From contig SBGR01000087.1 in the NCBI GenBank assembly GCA_006226545.1, forward strand, positions 1-44,465: a DNA stretch of 44,465 bases. The letters are read 5' to 3'. The DNA is from Bacteroidota bacterium. Its GTDB lineage: Bacteria; Bacteroidota; Bacteroidia; UBA8524. Of this stretch, positions 24,348-32,864 are shown one piece after another. A model generated the notes under the pieces. It ran no database searches. It was given only the letters and a program-made list of their open reading frames with translations, and was not told the origin of the DNA. Numbering within the stretch: position 1 is the stretch's first letter; each line of letters opens with the position of its first letter. The position numbers and the translations under genes were made by a program.

Positions 24348-24901
24348 TTTTACCGATATACGCTTATGGTGATCCGGTTCTTCGCATGGAATGCGAAGAG
24401 ATTGATGCCAATTACCCGAATTTAAAAGAGTTGCTAGATAACATGTACGAAACGATGTACGCTAGCCATGGCGTGGGTTTAGCTGCCCCGCAGATTGGTT
24501 TGCCTATTCGTTTGTTCGTGATGGATGCGAGTCCTTTTGCCGATGAAGACCCGGCCTTGGAGAATTTCAAGCGCACCTTCATCAATGCCTATATCGTAGA
24601 AGAAGAAGGAACACCTTGGGATTTTGAAGAAGGATGTTTGAGCATCCCGGGCATTCGCGAGAATGTGAGTCGCCAGCCTACCATCACGGTGGAGTACATG
24701 GATGAAAACTTCGAACTAAAAGAAGAAACCTTCACAGGTATGGTGGCTCGTGTGATTCAGCATGAACACGACCATACCGATGGTGTGATGTTCGTAGATC
24801 ACGTGAAGCCATTGAAACGCCGCCTGATTCAGAACAAACTGAAAGAAATTACGAAAGGCCGTGTAGACGTAGACTACCGTATGAGATTCCCGAAGAAGTA
24901 A
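24344..24901 (+). CDS. def: Peptide deformylase
   Basis: 185 residues. All three deformylase motifs are present: GVGLAAPQIG (motif 1), EEGCLSIPG with the metal-binding Cys (motif 2) and 'IQHEHDHTDG' with the HExxH pair of metal-binding His and catalytic Glu (motif 3). It removes formyl from the N-terminal Met of new proteins and is essential. Its gene closes an operon of sensor kinase, two TonB-domain genes and ruvX, overlapping ruvX by 4 bases. Confidence 0.97.
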   Translation: MILPIYAYGDPVLRMECEEIDANYPNLKELLDNMYETMYASHGVGLAAPQIGLPIRLFVMDASPFADEDPALENFKRTFINAYIVEEEGTPWDFEEGCLSIPGIRENVSRQPTITVEYMDENFELKEETFTGMVARVIQHEHDHTDGVMFVDHVKPLKRRLIQNKLKEITKGRVDVDYRMRFPKK

Positions 24902-25121
24902 GGGTTACCTGTAGTACGTTAACTGTTTGATGTAGCCGGTTGGGAGTGAGGATCAACAAAGTGGTTTCGACAGATTTCACTTAACCTCAACCTTAACCTC
25001 TTCCTCAAACTTATTCCTCATTCCTAAATCTCTTTCCTCACCCTCAGTCTATTAATTTCCCAACACTTTCCCATTTGTCGCTAAAAATCTTATTTTGCGG
25101 AACTTTTGCGAAAAGTGATTT
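24902..25121. other. Intergenic region with a pyrimidine-rich tract
   Basis: No gene was seen in these 220 bases. The stretch at about 24977-25055 is almost all C, T and A with repeated CCTCA/CCTTA elements, for example CTCAACCTTAACCTC (from about 24987). Similar purine-rich pieces on the opposite strand (GAGATGAAGAGATGAAG) occur near 35066. A -7-like TTATTTTG (25090-25097) and AACTTTTG (25101-25108) precede the PpiD-like gene. Confidence 0.5.
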
Positions 25122-27248
25122 ATGGCAGTAATTGAAAAAATCAGACAACGGTCAGGACTAGTAATCGTTGTAATTGGGGTAGCATTGGCATCTTTCCTTT
25201 TGTCAGATGCCTTGAGTAATAAAGGCTTCAATTCTCAAGACACCACTGTTGGTGTTATTGATGGAGAGAAGGTAGAGTATGCAGATTTCCAGAATCGGGT
25301 TGAACGGTTGACCAAAGCATTAGAAGAACGTGGTCAGCAGGTTGACGACGTAACCGCGGGTATGATCCGTGATCAAATCTGGAATGAATATTTCCAAGAG
25401 CGTGTTATCGATAAAGAATACGATGAATTGGGAATTACAGTTACTCCTGATGAATTGTACAATACCATCACCAATCCGGTTGATTTCCCTCAAATCAGAG
25501 ATGCGCAAGCATTCCAGAATCCAACTACCGGACAATTCGACCGCAGCATATTTGAAAACGCTTACAATACCTGGAGAACAGGTACAGATGAGGCAAATGT
25601 GATGCAGTGGAAACAGTGGGTGGAATTTGAACAACAAAACATCATCCCTCAATTGATTCAGAAAAAGTACAATGCCTTAGTTAGCAAAGGCATTTACAGA
25701 ACAGCTGTAGAGATTGAAGATGAGTTCTTTGGCAACTTTGTAAACTTCGAAGCTAAAGTTGTTGGCTTTAACTTTAACTCTGTTGCAGATAGCTCAGTTG
25801 ATGTAACCGTTGAAGAAATGGAAGCCTACCTCAAAGCGCATCCGGAGGATTACAAACAAGAAGCTTCTCGCAAAATTGAATACGTTGTTTTTGACGTTCT
25901 TCCAAGCTCAAAAGACACTGCTGAAGTGATCAAGTGGGCCAATAAAGCAGCAGTAGATTTTGAGAAAACCAATAACGATACACTCTTTGTAGAAATCAAC
26001 GGCGACGGGAACTTCTTTGATACCAGCTTTAAAAGCAGAGGTACTTTCCCTGAATCAGTAGATGCTGCAATCTTCAGTGCAGAAGCAGGCTCAGTAGTTG
26101 GTCCACATTACGAAAACGGAACGTATTCAGTTTACAAGGTCTTAGGCTTTAACGAAGACACGGTTCCTTATATCAAAGCATCACAAATCTTGGTTAAGCC
26201 AAGAGGTATCAATAAAGAAGATTCACTTGCCGCAGTTTCTCGCGCATCAGCTATCATGGCTGCAGCGAAAGCCGGTAATTTCGAAGATATCGCCCGCGAT
26301 TCATCCCAAGATTTCCGCACAAGATCTCAAGGTGGTGACCTAGGATGGATGAAAAAAGGTGGCGGATCGCTTCCTGAAGTAGTGGAAAGAACCCTTTATG
26401 CAAGCAGCGAAGGTTCTATCTTTATGGTGAGAAGTAGTTTAGGTGTTCACATTGTAAAAGTAACCGGTGGTAAGACTACTAAAACAGCCAACGTACAAAC
26501 CGTTAGCCGTCGCGTAGAATACAGTGGCGAATCAGATGGTGAAGTTTACAACCAAGCTTACGACTTCGCTTCAAAAAGCCGTACTGCCGATGAATACAGC
26601 AGCAATGCAGAAGCAAAAGGTTTAATCAAACGTATCTCTCCAGATTTGAAAGAAGGCGAAACTTCTTTGCCAAGCTTAGACGGTGCTAGAGAGGTAATTC
26701 GTTGGGCATACGCAGATGAGCGTGCTATCGGTGATGTATCTGAAGTATTCAATACAAACGACAAATACATCGTAGCTCACCTTGTTTCAATCAAAGAAAA
26801 AGGAACAGCTAAATTGGATGATGTACGTGATCAAGTAGAGAACGATACTCGCCTAGAGAAGAAAACAGCAATGTTAAAAGAGCGTATCAAGAAAGCGATG
26901 GAAGGTAAAGAAACCATCGAACAGATTGCGCTTGAGTTAGGTGCTATCGTGAATAACGCGCCAAATACACAGTTTGCAAATACCAACTTGCCATTTATCG
27001 GTAACGACCCTTCATTGGTAGGTGCAATATGCGGTTCGGAAGAAGGTAAATTCAGTACCCCAATTCGTTCAGACAACGGTGTATATACTTTTGTAGTAGT
27101 GTCGAAAAACGCAAATCCTTACCCAACTGAATTGGGTGGTGAGCGTATGAGACTTGCACAAACAGACGCAGAACAAGCTTCAGGTAGAGCATTCCAAGCC
27201 CTACAGAAGGCAGCTGACGTAGAAGACTTCCGTTACAAATTCTTCTAG
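25122..27248 (+). CDS. SurA/PpiD-like peptidylprolyl isomerase, periplasmic foldase
   Basis: 708 residues. A single N-terminal membrane helix ('LVIVVIGVALASFLL') follows a short basic start, so the protein is anchored in the inner membrane facing the periplasm, like PpiD. The SurA N-terminal-like helical domain covers about 25-190 ('DFQNRVERLTKALEERGQ', 'IWNEYFQERVIDKE'), and a parvulin domain (about 349-449: IKASQILVK, 'FRTRSQGGDLGWMKKG', 'FMVRSSLGVHIVKV') can isomerise prolyl bonds or act as a chaperone. The C-terminal third is another helical and SurA-like region. It should assist folding of exported and outer-membrane proteins, including the T9SS cargo seen here. Followed by a terminator. 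Confidence 0.93.
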   Translation: MAVIEKIRQRSGLVIVVIGVALASFLLSDALSNKGFNSQDTTVGVIDGEKVEYADFQNRVERLTKALEERGQQVDDVTAGMIRDQIWNEYFQERVIDKEYDELGITVTPDELYNTITNPVDFPQIRDAQAFQNPTTGQFDRSIFENAYNTWRTGTDEANVMQWKQWVEFEQQNIIPQLIQKKYNALVSKGIYRTAVEIEDEFFGNFVNFEAKVVGFNFNSVADSSVDVTVEEMEAYLKAHPEDYKQEASRKIEYVVFDVLPSSKDTAEVIKWANKAAVDFEKTNNDTLFVEINGDGNFFDTSFKSRGTFPESVDAAIFSAEAGSVVGPHYENGTYSVYKVLGFNEDTVPYIKASQILVKPRGINKEDSLAAVSRASAIMAAAKAGNFEDIARDSSQDFRTRSQGGDLGWMKKGGGSLPEVVERTLYASSEGSIFMVRSSLGVHIVKVTGGKTTKTANVQTVSRRVEYSGESDGEVYNQAYDFASKSRTADEYSSNAEAKGLIKRISPDLKEGETSLPSLDGAREVIRWAYADERAIGDVSEVFNTNDKYIVAHLVSIKEKGTAKLDDVRDQVENDTRLEKKTAMLKERIKKAMEGKETIEQIALELGAIVNNAPNTQFANTNLPFIGNDPSLVGAICGSEEGKFSTPIRSDNGVYTFVVVSKNANPYPTELGGERMRLAQTDAEQASGRAFQALQKAADVEDFRYKFF

Positions 27249-27267
27249 TGTAAAGCGATAAGAAACT

Positions 27268-27293
27268 AAGCCGGCCTAGTGCCGGCTTTTTTT
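27268..27293 (+). terminator. Intrinsic terminator of the PpiD-like gene
   Basis: Stem GCCGGC (27270-27275) with its equal partner at 27281-27286, loop CTAGT, flanking AA/TT pairs and a seven-T run (27287-27293). Confidence 0.93.
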
Positions 27294-27308
27294 ATGCACT
27301 TTTGTGTC

Positions 27309-28061
27309 ATGTTGCATTGGAAGATAAAAGGTTCCGGTAAAGAGGTTTTGGTATTGCTCCACGGCTTTTGTGAAGACCACCGAGTATGGTATAGCTTGAG
27401 TGACGAACTGCAGGGTTTTACACTGGTGCAAATAGATCTGCCGGGCTTTGGCGAATCTCCTGTCATGGAAGCAGACTTATCCATTTGGGCCAAAGAGGTA
27501 GATGCCGTATTCAAGGCTGAAGGAATTGAGCAGTTCCACCTGATAGGACATTCCATGGGAGGTTATGTGGCGTTAGCTTATGCAGAAGCTTTTCCGAACC
27601 AGTTGAAGAGTCTTTGCTTATTCCATTCAACAGCCTATGCAGATACGGCAGAAAAGGTTGAAGCGAGAAAGAAGCAGGTAGATTTCATTCAACGCAACGG
27701 AGTAAGCCCTTATGTGCAGCAATTGATTCCCGGATTGTTTGCTAGCGATGCAAACCGAACACTACTCGAACAGCAATTGGCACAAGCCAAAGAACAAAGT
27801 GTTGTAGGTCTTTGTGCGGCTTTGGAAGCGATGTGGGCTAGACCTGACCGAACAGCTGTATTATTGGAAGCAATATACCCTGTGCTTCTGATTTCAGGTA
27901 GCGAAGACACCATACTTTCGCTAGAGGCTCAAAGTGAATTGGCAGCCATGCCTAAACAATGCAGCTGGACTGTCTTAAAACACAGCGGACACATGGGTAT
28001 GCTGGAAGAGCCAAAACTAGCGGCTCAAGTAATAAAAGAATTTTTAGCAAGATTGGCTTAG
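27309..28061 (+). CDS. Alpha/beta hydrolase
   Basis: 250 residues from the ATG at 27309. The longer frame starting at 27279 lies over the upstream terminator, and a CACTTTTG -7-like element sits 4 bases before 27309. The nucleophile elbow is GHSMGG with Ser82, the oxyanion-hole segment is 'LLHGFCEDHRVW' near the N-terminus, the acid is Asp in 'LLISGSEDTIL' and the His is in 'LKHSGHMGML'. This is a complete single-domain hydrolase; the family covers esterases, lipases and MenH-like enzymes, and the substrate is not decidable. It overlaps the converging pseudouridine synthase gene by 4 bases. Confidence 0.9.
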   Translation: MLHWKIKGSGKEVLVLLHGFCEDHRVWYSLSDELQGFTLVQIDLPGFGESPVMEADLSIWAKEVDAVFKAEGIEQFHLIGHSMGGYVALAYAEAFPNQLKSLCLFHSTAYADTAEKVEARKKQVDFIQRNGVSPYVQQLIPGLFASDANRTLLEQQLAQAKEQSVVGLCAALEAMWARPDRTAVLLEAIYPVLLISGSEDTILSLEAQSELAAMPKQCSWTVLKHSGHMGMLEEPKLAAQVIKEFLARLA

Positions 28062-29089
28062 CGAGGCGCTTGCACCCGGCGCCATTTCTCGAGCACTGCT
28101 TGAAAATCGGCGGGTAATTCAGATTCAAAATGCATCGCTTCCCCGCTGCTTGGGTGAATAAATCCAAGCGATTTTGCATGCAAAGCCTGCCTTGGCATTA
28201 GCTCGAAACAGTTTTGAATGAATTGTTTGAACTTGGCTTGGTTTACACCTTTCAAAACATCGTCGCCCCCGTAGGTACTGTCATTGAACAAAGGATGTCC
28301 GATATAGCGCATATGTGCCCGGATTTGATGCGTACGACCGGTTTCCAAGCGGCATTCAACCAACGTAACATACTGGAATCGCTCCAATACCTTCCAATGT
28401 GTGATAGCGGGTTTGCCTTTGCTCTCATCTTCAAAAACGGTCATCTGTAACCTGTTTTTCGGATTTCGATCCAGGTTGCCCGTGATGGTGCCTTCGTCTT
28501 CTTGGAAATCGCCCCAAACCAATGCATGGTAACGGCGTTCAATGCTGTGGTCAAAAAACTGCTTGGCCAGACGTGTCATCGCTAACTCATTTTTACTGAT
28601 AACAAGCAAACCGCTGGTGTCTTTATCGATGCGGTGTACCAAGCCGGGTCTGCTTTCACCGTTTCGTCCGGTAGGCAGGTTGTCGAAATGGTAAACCAGG
28701 GCATTCACCAAGGTGCCCGAATAGTTATTAAATCCGGGATGCACCACCATGCCGGCCTCCTTGTTAACGATGAGTAGATCATCGTCTTCGTACATAATCT
28801 GAAGGGGAATATTTTCCGGGTAAACGGTCGTATCACGCGGTGGGTTAGGCAAAACCACACTGATAACATCCAAGGGCTTAACCTTGTAATTGGATTTTAC
28901 AGGTTTGCCGTTTACCAAGATGCAAGAGGCCTCCGCTGCAGCTTGAATTTTAGTTCGGCTGGCATTTTCAATGCGGTGCATCAAGAACTTATCGATGCGC
29001 AAAAGGCTCTGGCCGGGATCAACTTCAATCCGGTAATGTTCAAATAATTCTTGGTCTTGTCCTTCTTCCAGCGTGGAATCGTCTTGCAT
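28058..29089 (-). CDS. RluA family 23S rRNA pseudouridine synthase
   Basis: 343 residues. An S4 RNA-binding domain lies at about residues 25-85 ('LLRIDKFLMHRIENASRTKIQ'), then the RluA catalytic domain with HRIDKDTSG, where Asp155 is the catalytic residue. Other family blocks are 'ILVNGK', 'GTLVNAL', 'LETGRTHQIRAHM' and 'PRQALHAKSLGF'. The length and the S4 domain fit RluD-type enzymes (which modify helix 69) but RluC is not excluded. The end overlaps the alpha/beta hydrolase gene. A TTACTTTG sequence (minus strand, 29094-29101) lies 4 bases before the ATG; a second, attenuated leader transcript is possible (see the feature at 29150-29208). Confidence 0.93.
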   Translation of the reverse strand: MQDDSTLEEGQDQELFEHYRIEVDPGQSLLRIDKFLMHRIENASRTKIQAAAEASCILVNGKPVKSNYKVKPLDVISVVLPNPPRDTTVYPENIPLQIMYEDDDLLIVNKEAGMVVHPGFNNYSGTLVNALVYHFDNLPTGRNGESRPGLVHRIDKDTSGLLVISKNELAMTRLAKQFFDHSIERRYHALVWGDFQEDEGTITGNLDRNPKNRLQMTVFEDESKGKPAITHWKVLERFQYVTLVECRLETGRTHQIRAHMRYIGHPLFNDSTYGGDDVLKGVNQAKFKQFIQNCFELMPRQALHAKSLGFIHPSSGEAMHFESELPADFQAVLEKWRRVQAPR

Positions 29090-29149
29090 GGCGCAAAGTA
29101 AGGGAATTTTAAACTGGTTTAGTTGTGGCGTAGTGGAGTTGCCTTAAAT

Positions 29150-29173
29150 GAAAAAATCCGGCGTAGGCCGGAT
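29150..29173 (-). terminator. Minus-strand intrinsic terminator with no gene upstream of it
   Basis: Stem ATCCGGC (29156-29162) / GCCGGAT (29167-29173), loop GTAG, followed on the minus strand by a run of six T. No minus-strand gene lies upstream (the neighbour at 29256 runs the other way), so it would end a short transcript only. Confidence 0.7.
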
Positions 29174-29208
29174 CTCTTCTGTTGTTTTGGTTTGGTTTGT
29201 TTGACAGT
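29150..29208 (-). ncRNA. Candidate small RNA or attenuated leader of the RluA-family gene
   Basis: On the minus strand a TTTG-type -33 box (29242-29245), a 21-base spacer and a TACCTTTA -7 box (29213-29220) are followed by about 55-60 bases of A/C-rich, little-structured sequence and then the terminator at 29150-29173. This is the layout of a small RNA, or of a leader in which transcription into the pseudouridine synthase gene (start 29089) is attenuated. Only inferred. Confidence 0.35.
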
Positions 29209-29230
29209 ATACTAAAGGTAGATATCTTTA
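29200..29230 (+). promoter_or_regulatory. Promoter for the Asp-box protein gene: TTTG, 19-base spacer, TATCTTTA
   Basis: The -33 TTTG (29200-29203) and the -7 TATCTTTA (29223-29230) are spaced as expected for the Bacteroidota housekeeping promoter. The start codon is about 25 bases downstream. The -7 box is next to a mirror-image -7 box on the other strand, forming the partly symmetric TAAAGGTAGATATCTTTA (29213-29230). Confidence 0.55.
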
Positions 29231-29255
29231 CATCTAAGTTACAAAAACTTTCGAA

Positions 29256-30521
29256 TTGATTCACAAGATTTTTTTATCGATTTCATTTTTGCTCGTTTCG
29301 TTGCTGGCTCATGCTCAGTGGCGTACCGGATTTATTAACGATAGTCTTAAGTCGCCAAACGAGCTGAGCATTGCTGTTAATCCAATAAACTCAAACAATT
29401 GGGTAGTAGGCGCGAACATCAATCAGCTTTATATAACCTTTGATGCGGGCATGACTTGGCAAGAGATGGAACAACAAAGTAGCTTAGGGCCATACGGTGA
29501 TCCAGTGCTACATGCTGATTCCAACGGCTATTTCTACCACGCGCACCTTTCCAAAACGCCGGATAAACCAAGGCCTGATTACCTCGATAGAATGATTGTA
29601 CAACGTTCTACTGATGGAGGAAAAACATGGAATGATGGAGTAGGCGTGGGTTTTAATAGAGGGAAGGTTCAAGACAAAGAATGGCTCAGCATGGATGAGT
29701 TTCCGGGAAGTAAGTACCGGGGAAGTTTGTACATGAGCTGGACAGAGTTTGACGTTTACGGAAGCGAAAATCCGGAACATCGCTCTAGAATTCGATTTGC
29801 TGCTTCTCGTGATACCGGACTTCATTTTCTAGAACCGGTAGTGGTTTCTGATGGAACCGGAGATTGCCAAGACGGTGATAATACCTTAGAAGGAGCAACT
29901 ACAGCAGTGGGCCCGAATGGTGACGTATACATTTGCTGGGCGGGAAACGGAAAAATCTATTTCGACAAGTCGGAAGATGGGGGCAAGAGCTTTGGCAAAG
30001 ATCAAGTGATTGGGCAACAGGCTGCCGGCTGGACCTATCCGGTGCCGGGCATCTACCGAAGCAATGCCATGCCTTTCATTCAATGCAATCCCCAAAGCGG
30101 AGATTTGTATGTGGTTTATACAGACAGCATACCAGGGCGCCATCAACTGAATTTGCTCTTTTCTCAAGACGGTGGTAAAACATGGAAGAAACGCGGCATC
30201 GCTCAATCCGGAGGGCCGCATATTTTCTTTCCGAATATGCAAATCCACCCTGGTACGGGCGATTTATCAATTTGTTATTACCAAAATACAGAAGCACAAG
30301 ATTCAATCACAATCAAGGTAATTCAACTCTCGGCTAAAGATTTAGCGGCAGAGTCTTGGCCAATTGAAGCTCGAGAAATTGGACCTCGTTTCCCGGTGCC
30401 GGGAGCGAAGTTATTCTTTGGGGATTACATTGATATAGCCGCCTATAAAGAAGGTTTTGTGGTGGTATGGACGAGTTTTGAAGACTGGCAATTGCGAGCT
30501 CGGTATGCTGTTCTGGAGTAG
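29256..30521 (+). CDS. Secreted Asp-box (BNR-repeat) sialidase-like protein; TTG start
   Basis: 421 residues. The signal peptide 'HKIFLSISFLLVSLLAHAQW' starts at a TTG codon; no in-frame ATG occurs before the mature domain, so TTG is the probable start. Four Asp-box motifs (S.D.G.TW type) are visible: FDAGMTWQE, STDGGKTWND, SEDGGKSFGK and SQDGGKTWKK, which place it in the six-bladed sialidase-like propeller fold. Full catalytic residues of a true sialidase (Arg triad, Tyr/Glu) cannot be checked by eye, so I do not call an enzyme. No T9SS sorting domain is present, so it may stay in the periplasm or be exported another way. Confidence 0.85.
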   Translation: MIHKIFLSISFLLVSLLAHAQWRTGFINDSLKSPNELSIAVNPINSNNWVVGANINQLYITFDAGMTWQEMEQQSSLGPYGDPVLHADSNGYFYHAHLSKTPDKPRPDYLDRMIVQRSTDGGKTWNDGVGVGFNRGKVQDKEWLSMDEFPGSKYRGSLYMSWTEFDVYGSENPEHRSRIRFAASRDTGLHFLEPVVVSDGTGDCQDGDNTLEGATTAVGPNGDVYICWAGNGKIYFDKSEDGGKSFGKDQVIGQQAAGWTYPVPGIYRSNAMPFIQCNPQSGDLYVVYTDSIPGRHQLNLLFSQDGGKTWKKRGIAQSGGPHIFFPNMQIHPGTGDLSICYYQNTEAQDSITIKVIQLSAKDLAAESWPIEAREIGPRFPVPGAKLFFGDYIDIAAYKEGFVVVWTSFEDWQLRARYAVLE

Positions 30522-30559
30522 TGATTAATCGATTTTCCGGCAATATTCCCGAAAGCGCT

Positions 30560-30567
30560 TAAATTTG
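30560..30567 (+). promoter_or_regulatory. Putative -7 promoter element TAAATTTG for fabG
   Basis: Exact TAnnTTTG match, 5 bases before the ATG at 30573. Confidence 0.55.
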
Positions 30568-30572
30568 AGCCG

Positions 30573-31322
30573 ATGAAAATGCTTGAAAACAAAGTTGCCC
30601 TTATCACAGGGGCCAGTCGCGGAATCGGCAGAGGCATTGCCGAACGTTTCGCCCAAGAGGGAGCCAACATTGCTTTTTCTTTCGCTTCTTCAGAAGAGAA
30701 GGCCCGTGCTTTGGAAGCTGAATTGTCTTCCAAATATGGGGTAAAGGTGAAAGGTTATAAGTCGAATGCATCCAGCTTTGCTGAATCTGAAGCACTGGTT
30801 AATGCAGTGATGGAAGAATTTGGCCAATTGGATGTGCTCATTAACAACGCCGGTATCACGCGCGATACTTTGTTGATGCGCATGACCGAGGAGCAATGGG
30901 ACGAGGTAATTGATACCAACCTGAAATCGGCTTTCAACTTGACCAAAGCATCGCTCAAACCTTTCTTGAAACAAAAGTTTGGTTCAATCATCAACATGAC
31001 TTCTGTAGTGGGAATTATGGGTAATGCCGGGCAAGCAAACTACGCAGCTTCCAAGGCAGGCATGATTGGCTTTACCAAATCAGTAGCGAAAGAATTAGGC
31101 TCTAGAAACATCCGTTGCAATGCAGTTGCTCCGGGATTTATCGAAACCGAAATGACGGCTGCTTTAGATGAAGCCACCTTAAAAGGTTGGAGAGATTCAA
31201 TTCCGTTGAAACGCGGAGGAACTCCGGAAGACGTAGCCAATGCATGTTTGTTCTTGGCGTCTGACCTTTCTACCTACGTTACAGGTCAAACCTTGAACGT
31301 AGACGGTGGAATGTTAATGTAA
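30573..31322 (+). CDS. fabG: 3-oxoacyl-[acyl-carrier-protein] reductase
   Basis: 249 residues, typical FabG. Glycine-rich NADPH site TGASRGIG (about 12-19), NNAG (91-94) followed by the FabG-typical ITRDTLLMRM, and the catalytic residues Asn116, Ser144, Tyr157 and Lys161. It ends with the 'TGQTLNVDGGM' signature. It reduces 3-oxoacyl-ACP in type II fatty acid synthesis. A second start at 30579 (MLENKV) is possible. It stands apart from other fab genes in the window and abuts the convergent T9SS gene with no space between the stop codons. Confidence 0.95.
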   Translation: MKMLENKVALITGASRGIGRGIAERFAQEGANIAFSFASSEEKARALEAELSSKYGVKVKGYKSNASSFAESEALVNAVMEEFGQLDVLINNAGITRDTLLMRMTEEQWDEVIDTNLKSAFNLTKASLKPFLKQKFGSIINMTSVVGIMGNAGQANYAASKAGMIGFTKSVAKELGSRNIRCNAVAPGFIETEMTAALDEATLKGWRDSIPLKRGGTPEDVANACLFLASDLSTYVTGQTLNVDGGMLM

Positions 31323-32828
31323 TTACGGTGTAATAACCAGCTTGGTTCGGTAGTGATTGCCTTGTGCATCGCGGGCCATAACCAGATAAATTCCCGGTTT
31401 CAGATCTGATACAGTGATGGAGCCGGGATTTCTTTTATACGATTTCGCCACGCTTCCTTTCATGTCAATTAGTTGAACCTGAACTAAGTTTTCTTGATTC
31501 ATGTAAATTACTGTTTTTGCAGGATTCGGGTAGATCTGTAATGCCTGTGTTTGCGGAGTGGCTGCGCTGGATAGGTTTTTATTCCAGTAATTCTGAACAG
31601 CATCTGCTTGAGCCAAATTCTTGCAAACATTATCAATGTAATCGGTCCCGTTTCGATTGAAGATATAGGCCACATCCAGCCTCACATAACCACCTGGGGC
31701 AACAGTCTTTGGGCCAATGCTGCCAAGTGCGCTGCGCCTTCCGGGAACCGAATTCACGCTTCCGTATTCTGTCCAGCCTGTATTGGTACAAGGGTTACCT
31801 GCATAGATATAGGAGTTCTGCGAGGTGAGCGGATCTTGAATAGGCATTTCATTGCGGTAGCGTCCGGCTAGATATTGAAAGTATTCTCTTGGAGTTTGTG
31901 GCCAGCCTTCATCGCCTGCGCCCCAATCAAATGAGATAGACTTACCCAAAGGTTCGCTTAAGAATTGCATGCCAACAACAGCAGGATTGTCTTTGTAGCC
32001 CATCGAATCATAAGCCTCTGCATTGTAAGCATAAATGAGGTTCCTATTTGAATCGGTAGAAATATAATTATCGTCTTTTTTACCCAGTAAGAAGTCGGTG
32101 AACACCCCAATATAAAGCGAGTCGTAGGTGCGATTTGACCTATTCACAAAGCGGTAGTTCGCGTAAACAACGTAATAATTAGGATCCTCTTGGTCTACGT
32201 GAACCATGCCGTAAACCTCCATGCCCAATCCGTTTCCATTGCTTTGGGTATGGGTTCCGTACACATCATTTAGAATAAAGTAGGCAGCCGATTTACCTCG
32301 GATATAGGGTATTTCACCGGAGTCAGGCTCGTACTTGTTATTGGCATTGTAATCTACGAAGGGGGCAAGAATGGGATTGAAATTAGCGCTTCCTGAGTAG
32401 CTGCCAGGCCAATTAGCGATGGACCAAGGAGCTTGATAGCCTTGGTTATTGTACCAGCTCTGGTGTCCGGCAATGGCAGCGCTATCCGTTATCCAAAGGT
32501 GATTCCAGTTAGCGGTATCTGCAGCTATGTAAGTTGTTTTATCAATAGGACCGGGGAAGAAATCTTGTCCGGAGGTATCGTAACAGGCGGCAGAGACATA
32601 CAAATTACCCATTTGGTCTTTGCCTGCAATCCAGATTCCTGAGGCGAGTATAGCATGAATCCCGGAATCAATAGGAGCCTCGAAAGCGGCTTGTCCGTTG
32701 TTCTGAAATAGGATACCACGGTTATTGAGTCCCCAACGAATTCCATTAACACCAATTTCACCGTGTGGTGCTTGGGCTGCCCCGATGAGGGGTAGGAATA
32801 AAAGAAAAATCCCTGCAATGCGCTTCAT
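31323..32828 (-). CDS. Secreted protein with T9SS type A sorting domain
   Basis: 501 residues. Signal peptide ending 'IGAAQA', then a long beta-rich region with 'GIWIAGKDQMGNLYVSA' and 'DSLYIGVFTDFLLG', and a C-terminal type A sorting domain (QIYPNPAKTVIYM, LIDMKGS, LKPGIYLVMA). No catalytic motif was recognised; related large secreted proteins of this kind are common in Bacteroidota and usually unassigned. The start codon lies in a loop between two perfectly complementary 12-base arms (see the regulatory feature), and a TATATTTG -7 element is 36 bases upstream. It abuts fabG. Confidence 0.87.
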   Translation of the reverse strand: MKRIAGIFLLFLPLIGAAQAPHGEIGVNGIRWGLNNRGILFQNNGQAAFEAPIDSGIHAILASGIWIAGKDQMGNLYVSAACYDTSGQDFFPGPIDKTTYIAADTANWNHLWITDSAAIAGHQSWYNNQGYQAPWSIANWPGSYSGSANFNPILAPFVDYNANNKYEPDSGEIPYIRGKSAAYFILNDVYGTHTQSNGNGLGMEVYGMVHVDQEDPNYYVVYANYRFVNRSNRTYDSLYIGVFTDFLLGKKDDNYISTDSNRNLIYAYNAEAYDSMGYKDNPAVVGMQFLSEPLGKSISFDWGAGDEGWPQTPREYFQYLAGRYRNEMPIQDPLTSQNSYIYAGNPCTNTGWTEYGSVNSVPGRRSALGSIGPKTVAPGGYVRLDVAYIFNRNGTDYIDNVCKNLAQADAVQNYWNKNLSSAATPQTQALQIYPNPAKTVIYMNQENLVQVQLIDMKGSVAKSYKRNPGSITVSDLKPGIYLVMARDAQGNHYRTKLVITP

Positions 32829-32857
32829 AGAAATCCCAAATTAAGGCATTGCAGGGA
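32810..32857 (-). promoter_or_regulatory. Hairpin enclosing the start codon of the T9SS gene
   Basis: On the minus strand TCCCTGCAATGC (32846-32857) is perfectly complementary to GCATTGCAGGGA (32810-32821). The 24-base loop contains the ATG (32826-32828), and the second arm is coding sequence for residues 3-6. The predicted transcript start lies just before the first arm, so the hairpin would form the 5' end of the mRNA. Could be an RNA switch, thermometer or stability element. Confidence 0.6.
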
Positions 32858-32864
32858 ATTGTTT

